Shown here in pieces: positions 15,061 through 22,675 of a stretch of DNA of 34,051 nucleotides; the stretch's first letter is position 1, and every line of letters starts with the position of its first letter. This DNA is from a virus. The translations under genes and the position numbers were made by a program. The notes under the pieces were generated by a model. The model was not told where the DNA came from. It worked only from the letters and a program-made list of their open reading frames with translations, and ran no database searches. The stretch is taken from positions 1-34,051 of the IMG/VR virus record IMGVR_UViG_3300013306_000039; one strand, 5' to 3'.

Positions 15061-15906
15061 TTAATACTGGATGCCGAGGCTGACGACAGCGAGCTGTCCC
15101 GGCATTGCCGCCAGACGCCACTTAGCGCCATTGATCAGCGTTGCCGCGGCAGTGCCGCCCGTCAGCGTGGCACCCGACTTCGTCATGCCCGTGGGGCCGG
15201 AGGTGATTGCGAGCGCGTTGCCCGCAGTCCCTGCCGCCACTGACGAGATCAGAATGGTGTCGGAACCGCCGCTACCGCCAAGCGGTTGCGCGGGATCGGT
15301 CGCGAACTGCAATGCAGCAAAGCCCGCAGTCGCAGAGTCGTTCATCGCCTTCACGGCGTTGACCAACGTGTCGTTGAGGGTGGCACCGATATTGGCTTGA
15401 TCGCCGGTCGCGCCCGTCGCCACAAATGTCAGCGTGGCACCGTTGATCACCAGCGTGGAGCCCGCCGCTGGATTGGCAGCGAACTTGACCCAGCCCGACG
15501 CATTGAGACCACCAGCGGCGTTGCCGAGCTTGCCGATGGTCTCGTCGTAGTAGACCGCCTCGCCGGGCAACACGATGTCCTGCGGCAGCACCCACATATG
15601 ACCGCGCGTCATCAACGAGATGTTGGTGCGGTAGCCGTAGGAGTCGAGCGGGTTCTGTGCCGAGCTCTGCGGATCAACGTTGGCACCTACCAACGTGATG
15701 TCGCGCACGGACAGGCCGATGAAGTTGGGGCCGCCGAGGATGGCACCTTTCGGTCCGGTGCCCCACGAGCAGGCCTTGCCGAACGTGATGCCTGCAGCGG
15801 TTTCAACCACGTGAGTCAGCACAGCGCTCGGGGACATGTCGGAGATCATGCCCTCAAGCCCAGGACGCATTTGAACGGGATAGGCCGTCTGGACCACAGT
15901 TGACAT
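15061..15906 (-). CDS. Capsid cement/decoration protein with an inserted beta-domain
   Basis: A 281-residue protein just upstream of the capsid gene. The N-terminal 135 residues (RPGLEGMISDMSPSAVLTHV onward) and the last 25 (NGAKWRLAAMPGQLAVVSLG) match structural cement proteins of the Gp24 type. Between them, residues about 143-250 form a separate Gly/Thr/Ala-rich beta-domain (STLVINGATLTFVATGATGD, TILISSVAAGTAGNALAI, SGATLTGG) of a kind widespread in phage surface proteins. ATG 15906 follows AAAGGAG. The family is quite clear; the insert probably faces outward on the shell. Confidence 0.82.
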   Translation of the reverse strand: MSTVVQTAYPVQMRPGLEGMISDMSPSAVLTHVVETAAGITFGKACSWGTGPKGAILGGPNFIGLSVRDITLVGANVDPQSSAQNPLDSYGYRTNISLMTRGHMWVLPQDIVLPGEAVYYDETIGKLGNAAGGLNASGWVKFAANPAAGSTLVINGATLTFVATGATGDQANIGATLNDTLVNAVKAMNDSATAGFAALQFATDPAQPLGGSGGSDTILISSVAAGTAGNALAITSGPTGMTKSGATLTGGTAAATLINGAKWRLAAMPGQLAVVSLGIQY

Positions 15907-15966
15907 AGCTTTAGCTCCTTTGCGTAACTGTGTAGGGATGCCCCGGTAAAGAGAGAGGAAGACGCG

Positions 15967-16521
15967 ATGCCGACGTGCTCAGTTCGTGGCTGCAAGAATC
16001 CCGTTCGCTCGAACGGTCTTTGCCACATGCACCATCAGCGTTGGGTTAGGCACGGCAATCCGCTGGTGGTCCTGCGCAAGCAGAACATCACGCACCCGGA
16101 CGGCGGGGATGGCTGCTCAGTCGAAGGCTGCAGCGAGAAGTTCTATTGCCACGGTTTTTGCCGAAGGCATTACCAGCGCTGGAGGCGCTACGGCGATCCG
16201 AACCACAACCACACCGAGGAAGTCTTGCGCTTCATCGAAGCGGCACTCTCACACCGAGACGGCTGTCTGCTCTGGCCGTTTAAGAGCAAGGCAGGGAAGG
16301 GTTACGCGCGAGCGCGGATTAACGGAGAAGATCAGTACGTCCACCGCTACATCTGCCAGCGAGTACATGGTCCGGCTCCGTCACTGATCCACGAGGTGGC
16401 CCATTCTTGCGGTAAGGGCCACCTCGCTTGCATTGCCCCTCAACATGTGCGCTGGGCGACGCCGAAAGAGAACGAGGCGGACAAGGTCCTACACGGCACC
16501 CGAAAGCGCCGCGCTGCTTAG
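15967..16521 (+). CDS. HNH homing-type endonuclease with N-terminal zinc fingers
   Basis: A 184-residue plus-strand gene. The first 70 residues hold two treble-clef-like fingers (C4 x4 C9, C19 x2 H22; C50 x4 C55, C65 x2 H68). The HNH core runs CLLWPFKSKAGKGYARARI (100-118), VHRYICQRVHGPAP, AHSCGKGHLACIAPQHVRW (145-163). The first two His are present; the Asn position is Ala. It is a paralogue of the HNH at 13479-13973. An AGAGAGGAAG stretch serves as ribosome binding site. Its TAG interlocks with the TAA of the protease gene on the other strand. A nuclease of the homing type is likely. Confidence 0.9.
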   Translation: MPTCSVRGCKNPVRSNGLCHMHHQRWVRHGNPLVVLRKQNITHPDGGDGCSVEGCSEKFYCHGFCRRHYQRWRRYGDPNHNHTEEVLRFIEAALSHRDGCLLWPFKSKAGKGYARARINGEDQYVHRYICQRVHGPAPSLIHEVAHSCGKGHLACIAPQHVRWATPKENEADKVLHGTRKRRAA

Positions 16522-17150
16522 GACGCGACGGCCGCCGGCTTTGGTTTCCAGGCGTTTTCCATGTCCTTGACCATCTCGTTGTAGGCCGCGTCTCGGACAG
16601 CTTGTGCACCCTGCATGTTGAGCGGTGGCGCACCGGCGAACGCATGACTGGCGTCGCGGATCGGATCGCGCGGAGCGCCTTGCAGGCCGGCAGTGAGGTG
16701 GTCGAACACGGCCTTCACCTCGGGATCGCCCCAGGCCTTCGCCGCGTCGCCTACGCCAGACTTTGCGGTTACCACTTCGCGCATGACGTCCTCGATCTTG
16801 CGGCCGTCCGTCTTGAAGGTCGGGCCCATGACCGCCATCGCCTTGCTGCGCACGTGGTCGCGGGCGACGAGCTGGGCGTCGAGCTTGGCCGGGTCCTGCG
16901 CGTCCTTGAGCTGGGTCTGCAGCGTGAGGATCAACGCGTCCTTGGTCTTGACCTCAGTGTCCTTGCTGGCGAGGTCCTTGGCCATCGCGTCGCATTTCTT
17001 ATCGGTCTCATCCTCGTCGTCGGCGGCCTTTTTCTTGAACGCCTCGAATGCGTCGGTGAGGTTCTGGATCGTGCGCTGCACGATCGCTGCGTCCTTGTCG
17101 CTCATCTGGCAGGGCAGCCCGTCGATCATCACAGTCCGAAGTTCGGTCAT
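16518..17150 (-). CDS. Possible nested scaffold product from an internal start
   Basis: Inside the protease gene, ATG 17150 (MTELRTVMIDGLPCQMSDKD) follows TAGGAG with an 8-nt spacer. It lies just after the protease domain and before the coiled coil. The 210-residue product would be the scaffold alone, as lambda Nu3 inside C or the internal products of other protease-scaffold genes. This is inferred from the ribosome binding site and domain border only. Confidence 0.4.
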   Translation of the reverse strand: MTELRTVMIDGLPCQMSDKDAAIVQRTIQNLTDAFEAFKKKAADDEDETDKKCDAMAKDLASKDTEVKTKDALILTLQTQLKDAQDPAKLDAQLVARDHVRSKAMAVMGPTFKTDGRKIEDVMREVVTAKSGVGDAAKAWGDPEVKAVFDHLTAGLQGAPRDPIRDASHAFAGAPPLNMQGAQAVRDAAYNEMVKDMENAWKPKPAAVAS

Positions 17151-17999
17151 CGCTTCGTCTCCTATTGTAAGAAGTGGCCCACCGCGCGCTTCCGTGACGA
17201 TGGCCAAGTGGTTGCCCCGGATGTTGGTCTGCACGGCGTCGTAGTGCTCGCCGTCTGCGGTGTAGCCGTCCTGCCATTGCAGGTCGCACGCGTAGCCAAC
17301 CGAGAGCTGCCGCTTGCCGCTCTTGACCAGCTCGATTGCCTTGCTGTCGCGCAGCATCATTGGAACGCGCACTGAGCCGCCGTCGCGCACGACCTCGTCG
17401 CCCGTCTCGCCCACAGCGTGCTTGCGCCAGCTGTCCGCGTTCACCATCGAGCGTGGATGGTCGATCGTCACAGGCAGATGCGAGTAGCTGTGCATCGCGT
17501 CGTTGTGGAAGACACTGCTTTCCGGCCGGTACACCATCACGGTGTCCATCTCCGGTCGGCCGCACTCCTTCCCGAGGTACTTCTGGAGCCCTGTGCGCGC
17601 GATGCGCGGCTGCGCTTTTAAGTAGCCGTCTGCCGTAAACGAGACCTGCGCTTTGTCGTCGAGCTTGACCGCGTCGTACATCATGCGCGTTGTCGGCGCG
17701 GGAGCGTCCATAATCACTACCAGCGGCTGCTTGAACAACGGCATGGCGTCCAACTCCTCCTCCGCGAACTCCTCCCAGGAGGTCAGCTCGCGCCCGAACT
17801 TGTCACGTGACTGCCCGCTCCTGCGCCTACGTGCGTCATTGCTCATGTTGGCCACCGTGGCATTGGCGATCCGGATCGCCTTGGAGTCGGAGCCGTGCTT
17901 GGCCAGCGCAGCGTTGGCAGCCGCGGCCCAAGCTCTCTGCTTCTTCGGAGTGTCAGCCTTCGACGTGAATTCCTTGGCGTTACTTGCTGACCAAGGCAT
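16518..17999 (-). CDS. Prohead protease and scaffold (DUF2213)
   Basis: A 493-residue protein. The first 50 residues (MPWSASNAKEFTSKADTPKK and on to AIRIANATVA) are the short helical module often fused to this family. DUF2213 spans about 105-275: RIARTGLQKYLGKE, VYRPESSVF, PVTIDHPRSMV (His181), KRQLSVGYACDLQW (Ser233), IRGNHLAIV. By analogy with the S78-type proteases His181 and Ser233 are likely catalytic. Residues 315-420 form a charged coiled coil as in scaffolds. An internal start (17150) could make the scaffold alone. It precedes the cement and capsid genes, whose products it would shape and cleave. Confidence 0.88.
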   Translation of the reverse strand: MPWSASNAKEFTSKADTPKKQRAWAAAANAALAKHGSDSKAIRIANATVANMSNDARRRRSGQSRDKFGRELTSWEEFAEEELDAMPLFKQPLVVIMDAPAPTTRMMYDAVKLDDKAQVSFTADGYLKAQPRIARTGLQKYLGKECGRPEMDTVMVYRPESSVFHNDAMHSYSHLPVTIDHPRSMVNADSWRKHAVGETGDEVVRDGGSVRVPMMLRDSKAIELVKSGKRQLSVGYACDLQWQDGYTADGEHYDAVQTNIRGNHLAIVTEARGGPLLTIGDEAMTELRTVMIDGLPCQMSDKDAAIVQRTIQNLTDAFEAFKKKAADDEDETDKKCDAMAKDLASKDTEVKTKDALILTLQTQLKDAQDPAKLDAQLVARDHVRSKAMAVMGPTFKTDGRKIEDVMREVVTAKSGVGDAAKAWGDPEVKAVFDHLTAGLQGAPRDPIRDASHAFAGAPPLNMQGAQAVRDAAYNEMVKDMENAWKPKPAAVAS

Positions 18000-18195
18000 G
18001 GCTCACGTCCTGTGCTTTGAAGGGTGCCCTGAGTTGGTTCTTCGGCAAGCAATGCCGCATCCCGTCCTCGTAGTATTCGACAATCGCCAGCTCAGGCATG
18101 ATCAGCAGAATGCGCGCGGTCTTGAGCACCGGCCGCCCACCGTTCGGGTGCGGGGCCATCACGTCAGCGCCAACGCCAACCAGTTGCTGCATCAC
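17980..18195 (-). CDS. Small protein between head protein and protease, unknown
   Basis: A 71-residue protein starting at GTG (GTGA overlap) or the next ATG: MMQQLVGVGADVMAPHPNGG. The middle ARILLIMPELAIVEYYEDGM reads as a small beta-sheet and recalls short beta-barrel proteins. It overlaps the protease gene by 20 nt. No motif or membrane segment. A small virion or assembly protein is likely from position. Confidence 0.65.
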   Translation of the reverse strand: MMQQLVGVGADVMAPHPNGGRPVLKTARILLIMPELAIVEYYEDGMRHCLPKNQLRAPFKAQDVSHALVSK

Positions 18196-18392
18196 AGGTC
18201 CTCGAATAGGTGGTCGTAATCGTCCAGGTCGTCCTCGTCGTCCTCAGGCTCCTCGCCGTCAGGCGTTTGTCCGTAGGCGCGCAGGATCGCTTTGTGCTCG
18301 AGCTGCCACGCACGCTCGTACTCGCGCCACTCTTCCTCGGTCGCGAACGCCGTCGAGCCAGGGTCCTGTGTGAAGCGCGGATCGTCGCTCAA
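18192..18392 (-). CDS. Small acidic protein, unknown
   Basis: A 66-residue protein starting at TTG, in a TTGA overlap with the long head gene: MSDDPRFTQDPGSTAFATEE. The second half is very acidic (EEPEDDEDDLDDYDHLFEDL). Acidic small proteins near head genes can act as DNA mimics, inhibitors or chaperones; nothing here decides. Coupling to the kinase/ART head protein just upstream is notable. Confidence 0.6.
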   Translation of the reverse strand: MSDDPRFTQDPGSTAFATEEEWREYERAWQLEHKAILRAYGQTPDGEEPEDDEDDLDDYDHLFEDL

Positions 18393-21300
18393 TAGACCGC
18401 CTCTACTTCCTTCAGGTGGACATGCATCGTGCCGCCGGGCTTGCCCTCGACCTTGATGACCTTGACCGGCGTGTGGGCCTTGATCAGCACCTCACCGCCT
18501 GCTTCGCTCGGGTTGAACTTGCCGAGGTCCTTCGCACGCGTCTTATGCGGCGGCAGAGGCTCGATCGTGCATTGCATGTTGCCGCCGAACGAGCCCGACT
18601 TTCCGCAGCTCGAAAAGCCATGCCACTGAATGATCGCGCCAGGAACATAGGTTGCTTGAGTCTCTGTGTCGGCAGTGAACCCGCGGTAGATCGTGCCAAC
18701 GTAAGGCGGCATCTTCGTCAACGCAGTGTTGATCGCGTTGGCGAACACGTGGGTCTTGTCATCCCATACGCCGCTGCGCAGCTTGGCGTTGGCCGCGTAA
18801 GCATTCGGCCCGACGTAGCTCTGGATCATCGCGCTTTCGAACGGCGTAACCGGGTAGCCGTGCTTTCCGGTGCCTTCCTCGTAGAACTTCTTGAACTGCT
18901 GAATGATCTTCGCTTTGTCGCCGCCAGCGAGTTGAACGAGCGTGTCGACCTGCTCGGCGTGCTCTGGATCGATCCCGATGTCGGCCGCGATCTTCGCAAG
19001 CTCGGCTTGATGCTTGGCGCTCTCGGCCTTCGCCTTAGCCTCTGCCTCGATCTTCGCCAGCTTGGTCGCGGCCGCCTGTTCCTTCTTGAGCTGGGCAGTT
19101 GCCTTTGCAGCGACCTCCGCTTCCATCTCGTCAATCTTGGCCAGCGCTGCCTTGGTCGCCTTGTACTCGGCGACCTTCTGCTCCAGCTCGTGCGCCTCGG
19201 GCGTCTTGGTCGCCCACTTCTCGTTGAACGCCTTAACCACAGCCTTGCCCAACTCAGAGGTGGGCGCGGGGTAGAACGTCCCGGTCTTCTTCGCCTTCTC
19301 CAGTTCGGCCGCTGTCGCTGTGGCCTTCGTGAACTTCTGTTCCAGCTTCGTCATCCACTCGGTCTGGCCGCCTAGAAGCTCCTCTTCAGCAGCTTCCGCC
19401 TCGATCTCGGCCTCGGCCGCAGCCTTGACGTGTGCAGGAAGGTCCGCGCCGGGGACGTCGAGCGTCTTCTGGTACTCGGCCAGCCAGTTCTTCCGCGCAA
19501 TCAGCGTGGCAGCAACGCCTTGCCCAGCAAGCCCATGTTGGTTGACCAGCGCAATAATCGAGTAATCCGGGATCGCCAGCACCTTGTCGATGGACGCCGA
19601 GACCTCGGCGTCGGTCATGTTCCCGAACACCGACGCAGTCTGCGCGTTGATCTTCGGATCGCGCATGGACGTGATCTCGCCCACAGTCGAGCCGAACTCC
19701 TTGGTCTCGCCCTGCGCCCGGTACATGAGCGTGCCGCCCTGGTCGATCCGGAACGGGACCCCCGATGGCGAAAGCAGAACGTTATTGTTGTCTTGCCCCA
19801 TCACGTCGCGGTTGCCGAGCCATGCGTCGACCGCAAAGTTCTCGCGCAGGTACAGGATGGCCCCGCCCTGCTCGTCCAGCGTCCCTTGCGAGTACGTCTT
19901 GGTACCCGGGATAAACTCGCTCGCAACTGCCGGCTTGCCCTCCAACACGGTCTTGACCTCGTGCGAGACCGGCACGCCCGCGAGCTTGTAGAGCTGGTTC
20001 GATAATAGGTCGGCGTTGACGTGCGCCTCGGTCTTCGGCGTCTTCACGTACCACTTCTGTCCAGTCATCGGCGCCAGATAGAACCCGCCCGCCACGCTAC
20101 CCGCTTGGCCACCAACCTTGGTCCAGGCCGGCGTTGCGCCTGGAATGGTGGCCTTGGCCTCGGCTTGCTCGCCTTCATACGCGGGCGTGCCCGGCTCAGC
20201 TCCCGTCGTCAGCTCGGGTGGATCAAACGGGATCGGGTCCGGTTTGGGCGTCGGTGCGTGCTCTTGATTGGATTCGGCAAGCGTCGGCTGATAGCCGTAC
20301 TGCTTGCCCTTGTAGATCATGGCGTTGGCTTGCGCCTCCAGCCCCTTCTCCTTCTTGAGCAGCCCCTGCTTGTAATAGGACTCGCCGATCTTCTGCTTGA
20401 GCCCGCTTATGATCGAGACGTCGGCACCGTGGCTCTTGGCCTCCTCGACCAGCTTGCCAACGATATAGCGGTAGTTGTCGTTGCGCTTGGCCTCGTTCTG
20501 CAGCGTGTTCTGCACCCGCATCTCGTGGTGCGCCTTGTCCTTCGACGGCTCGAACAGCTTCTTCTTTGGTGCTGCTGGCCCGCCGGTAGCACCACCACTA
20601 ATCCCTCCACCAGTGATCGAGGCGAACTGCCCGCCCTCGGACGTGCCCGCCGGCTCACGCGGCTGGTTCGGATTCCACGCGTCCTCACGCAGGAACCTGT
20701 TCTCGAACTTCCTCGGTGCAAGCCTTGCGAGAGCGCGATGGCGTTTGCGCCCCAACTGTTCAAGCAGCAGCTCGCGCTCCGTCTTCTTGCGCGCGTCCTC
20801 GATTGCCTCATCGCGACTGAACCGCTTGTCGTCCCACGGGAACCACGTGCACCGACAGTTCGGATGGATCGGCAACGTGTCTTCCACATCGTCAATATCG
20901 TGCGGCGAATTGGCAGCGAACGCGTCGCACTCGATACAGACGAACTCGTCCTCCGCGGTGCGTACGCCGACCTCGATCGGCTCCGTGACTTCGCTCAACT
21001 CCCACTCGGGACGCGCTGGCTTCTTCTCGCGATAGCCCTTGTGCTTGGCGTCGTGCGTGAGCGCGTCGCCCAACCCGCCCGGCAGCAGCAACGCTTGCTT
21101 GGGCAGCAGCTTCTCAGCAACCACGCCCACCTTGGTAATCCCGGCCGCCCGATACGCCGCCAGCCGTCCGCGGTTGTGGCACGCCACGCAGAACGTATTC
21201 GCCAGCGCCATGACCCGCCGCGGCCCGACCTTGTCGAACGCCTTGGCCATGCGGCGCCAGGTCATGGTCTTGTTGGCCCGGCGCTTGGTGAGCGCGATCG

Positions 21301-21721
21301 CCGCCTCGCGCATGAGCGCTTGGACCACGGCCGCCTCGATCGCCTGCAACTCGATCTTAGCCAGCTCAGCCCAGGCGCCAGAGCCCTCACCGGGCGCTTC
21401 CGAGCGGGTCTGGAGCGCCCCAACCGCCTCCCCGCTGGCCCAGGCCCTGGCAACCCATTGGCTTAGCCAGGGGCCCTCTAGGGCTTGCCCAGCCGCTACC
21501 CGCGCCCAGCCATTGAAAGCCTGCAGCCGGGTCTCGGGCGGCTGTAGCGCCAGCCCACCCCCGCCCAGCCCCAGCACATCGTGCTCGATCACCGCCTGCC
21601 GCATCGCCGAGCGGAACATGTTGAGACGCAGCTTGCCGGCCGCCCGGAAGCTCCGTCTGATCCCCGCGGTGCCGGTTGGATCGGGCCCGCGCGCGTCGGT
21701 GACGAACGCGTGGATGTTCAC
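18389..21721 (-). CDS. Head morphogenesis (gp7/MuF) protein fused to kinase-like and ADP-ribosyltransferase-like domains
   Basis: A 1110-residue protein starting at GTG (GTGA). Residues about 70-300 form the SPP1 gp7/Mu gpF module with CVAC (178-181), CIEC (262-265) and HPNCRC (286-291). A PAGTSEGGQF linker (358-367) follows. Residues about 530-755 look like a HipA/PI-kinase-type fold: WYVK (Lys560), DAWLGNRDVMGQDNNNVLL (632-650), FRIDQGG (Asp660). Residues 760-910 are an Ala/Glu/Lys coiled coil. Residues 955-1110 fit a mono-ADP-ribosyltransferase: IYRG (Arg1013), HGFSS (1034-1038), EAGGEVLI (Glu1077). The first Glu of the usual ExE is Gly1075. Such polyvalent proteins are packed in the head and may be injected to modify host targets. 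Confidence 0.85.
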   Translation of the reverse strand: MNIHAFVTDARGPDPTGTAGIRRSFRAAGKLRLNMFRSAMRQAVIEHDVLGLGGGGLALQPPETRLQAFNGWARVAAGQALEGPWLSQWVARAWASGEAVGALQTRSEAPGEGSGAWAELAKIELQAIEAAVVQALMREAAIALTKRRANKTMTWRRMAKAFDKVGPRRVMALANTFCVACHNRGRLAAYRAAGITKVGVVAEKLLPKQALLLPGGLGDALTHDAKHKGYREKKPARPEWELSEVTEPIEVGVRTAEDEFVCIECDAFAANSPHDIDDVEDTLPIHPNCRCTWFPWDDKRFSRDEAIEDARKKTERELLLEQLGRKRHRALARLAPRKFENRFLREDAWNPNQPREPAGTSEGGQFASITGGGISGGATGGPAAPKKKLFEPSKDKAHHEMRVQNTLQNEAKRNDNYRYIVGKLVEEAKSHGADVSIISGLKQKIGESYYKQGLLKKEKGLEAQANAMIYKGKQYGYQPTLAESNQEHAPTPKPDPIPFDPPELTTGAEPGTPAYEGEQAEAKATIPGATPAWTKVGGQAGSVAGGFYLAPMTGQKWYVKTPKTEAHVNADLLSNQLYKLAGVPVSHEVKTVLEGKPAVASEFIPGTKTYSQGTLDEQGGAILYLRENFAVDAWLGNRDVMGQDNNNVLLSPSGVPFRIDQGGTLMYRAQGETKEFGSTVGEITSMRDPKINAQTASVFGNMTDAEVSASIDKVLAIPDYSIIALVNQHGLAGQGVAATLIARKNWLAEYQKTLDVPGADLPAHVKAAAEAEIEAEAAEEELLGGQTEWMTKLEQKFTKATATAAELEKAKKTGTFYPAPTSELGKAVVKAFNEKWATKTPEAHELEQKVAEYKATKAALAKIDEMEAEVAAKATAQLKKEQAAATKLAKIEAEAKAKAESAKHQAELAKIAADIGIDPEHAEQVDTLVQLAGGDKAKIIQQFKKFYEEGTGKHGYPVTPFESAMIQSYVGPNAYAANAKLRSGVWDDKTHVFANAINTALTKMPPYVGTIYRGFTADTETQATYVPGAIIQWHGFSSCGKSGSFGGNMQCTIEPLPPHKTRAKDLGKFNPSEAGGEVLIKAHTPVKVIKVEGKPGGTMHVHLKEVEAVY

Positions 21722-21900
21722 TCTAGCCGCACTCGCAAATTGTCGACGACTATGGCGAGGTCATTGAACTTGCCGCAATCCAACAGGTGCTGCGGACATT
21801 GGCCGCGCAGGAACGGGTGCGGCGCAGCTAAGAACAACTCCACCGCCTCCGGGCCGCCCAGCAAGCGCAACAGTCGGTTGCAGATTTCGGTCTCGCTCAT
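21718..21900 (-). CDS. Small MbcA/ParS/Xre-antitoxin-like protein
   Basis: A 60-residue protein beginning MSETEICNRLLRLLGGPEAV. The segment LGGPEAVELFLAAPHPFLRG, then PQHLLDCGKFNDLAIVVDNL, resembles the C-terminal toxin-binding domain of MbcA/ParS/Xre antitoxins (short helix, PxPxLxGxxPxxLL, final helix). Those antitoxins control NAD-using toxins. The next gene, coupled by GTGA, encodes the ART-bearing head protein. The similarity is weak and by eye, so the antitoxin idea is a guess; a plain small head protein is the alternative. Confidence 0.55.
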   Translation of the reverse strand: MSETEICNRLLRLLGGPEAVELFLAAPHPFLRGQCPQHLLDCGKFNDLAIVVDNLRVRLE

Positions 21901-22156
21901 ATCCCACCACCTCCGCACATGGCGGACATTGCGGCTGCATGGTCTCGGGACACCACGGCCAGAAGAAGTGCGTGCCCAGCATTCCGAACACGATCCCGAC
22001 CGCGAACGGCAGCAGCGGCCAAGTCTCCGCCCAGCCACGCACCGTGGCCGACAGCGTCACCCCGCCTTTGTTGATCGCGCGCGCCTCCAAGATGATGAAG
22101 GTCACGAACAACGCGGATAGCCACAGAAACCAGACGCCACTCCAGTCCAGCGTCAT
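21761..22156 (-). CDS. Two-span membrane protein with a C-terminal overlap
   Basis: A 131-residue protein starting MTLDWSGVWFLWLSALFVTF in an ATGA overlap. Hydrophobic stretches at about 7-25 and 47-66 suggest two membrane spans, with CPxC-like cysteines after the second (PWCPETMQPQCPPC). The last 45 residues overlap the next gene by 140 nt and have the composition of an out-of-frame reading, so the functional part is probably the first 85. Role unknown; a holin-like function is possible. Confidence 0.6.
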   Translation of the reverse strand: MTLDWSGVWFLWLSALFVTFIILEARAINKGGVTLSATVRGWAETWPLLPFAVGIVFGMLGTHFFWPWCPETMQPQCPPCAEVVGYERDRNLQPTVALAGRPGGGGVVLSCAAPVPARPMSAAPVGLRQVQ

Positions 22157-22383
22157 AACGGGTCAACGCACTGCGCGCTGCTCACCCAGCGTTCCCACGC
22201 TTCGATGGTGCCCCAATTCACCTGAGTCGACGCGAGCCTACGACGATCGTGGCTGCAGCCGGGGATCATCACCGCCAAGCGCTGGCATTCCAACGCATTG
22301 CCGCGGAACAGCTCACAGGAGAACGCGGACGGCATGCGCGCGTCGGCGAACTCAACCGCGATGGTGACCACGTGGGTTTCCAT
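22153..22383 (-). CDS. Small protein, unknown
   Basis: A 76-residue protein: METHVVTIAVEFADARMPSA, then ELFRGNALECQRLAVMIPGC, ending IEAWERWVSSAQCVDPL. ATG 22383 lies 7 nt after the stop of the preceding gene. No membrane span. Three to four cysteines are spread out. It is a small cytosolic-type phage protein with no family I know. Confidence 0.65.
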   Translation of the reverse strand: METHVVTIAVEFADARMPSAFSCELFRGNALECQRLAVMIPGCSHDRRRLASTQVNWGTIEAWERWVSSAQCVDPL

Positions 22384-22390
22384 GCCGACC

Positions 22391-22675
22391 TCATCGGCGT
22401 TGAGGCGGGTCCGGAACGATCTCGTGCACCTTGCCATCGGGCGATGTGATCCGTACGCCATGTCCACTCTTCAGCGTGTCGACGATCTGCACGATCGCCT
22501 TCTGCGGAAACGCGCACGCCCACTCGTGGAGAAAGATGCGCAACGAGCTCGGCAGCACGTCGTGGCCCGCCATGTTCTCGGCAGCCTTCGCATGCGCCTG
22601 ATCAGCCGAGGGGCGGGCGACGTTTTGCCTTCGCCCCGGAATCAAGCCCAGGGTAGATGTCCGCACGGGGCTCAC
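22391..22675 (-). CDS. Small protein, unknown, start set by a strong ribosome binding site
   Basis: A 94-residue protein from GTG 22675, or 61 residues from ATG 22576. I prefer GTG because AAGGAGG lies 6 nt upstream, although that sequence also codes for the previous gene. The C-terminal part (FLHEWACAFPQKAIVQIVDT, then KSGHGVRITSPDGKVHEIVP) has coding composition. No motif recognised. It overlaps the previous gene by 74 nt if the long form is right. Confidence 0.55.
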   Translation of the reverse strand: MSPVRTSTLGLIPGRRQNVARPSADQAHAKAAENMAGHDVLPSSLRIFLHEWACAFPQKAIVQIVDTLKSGHGVRITSPDGKVHEIVPDPPQRR

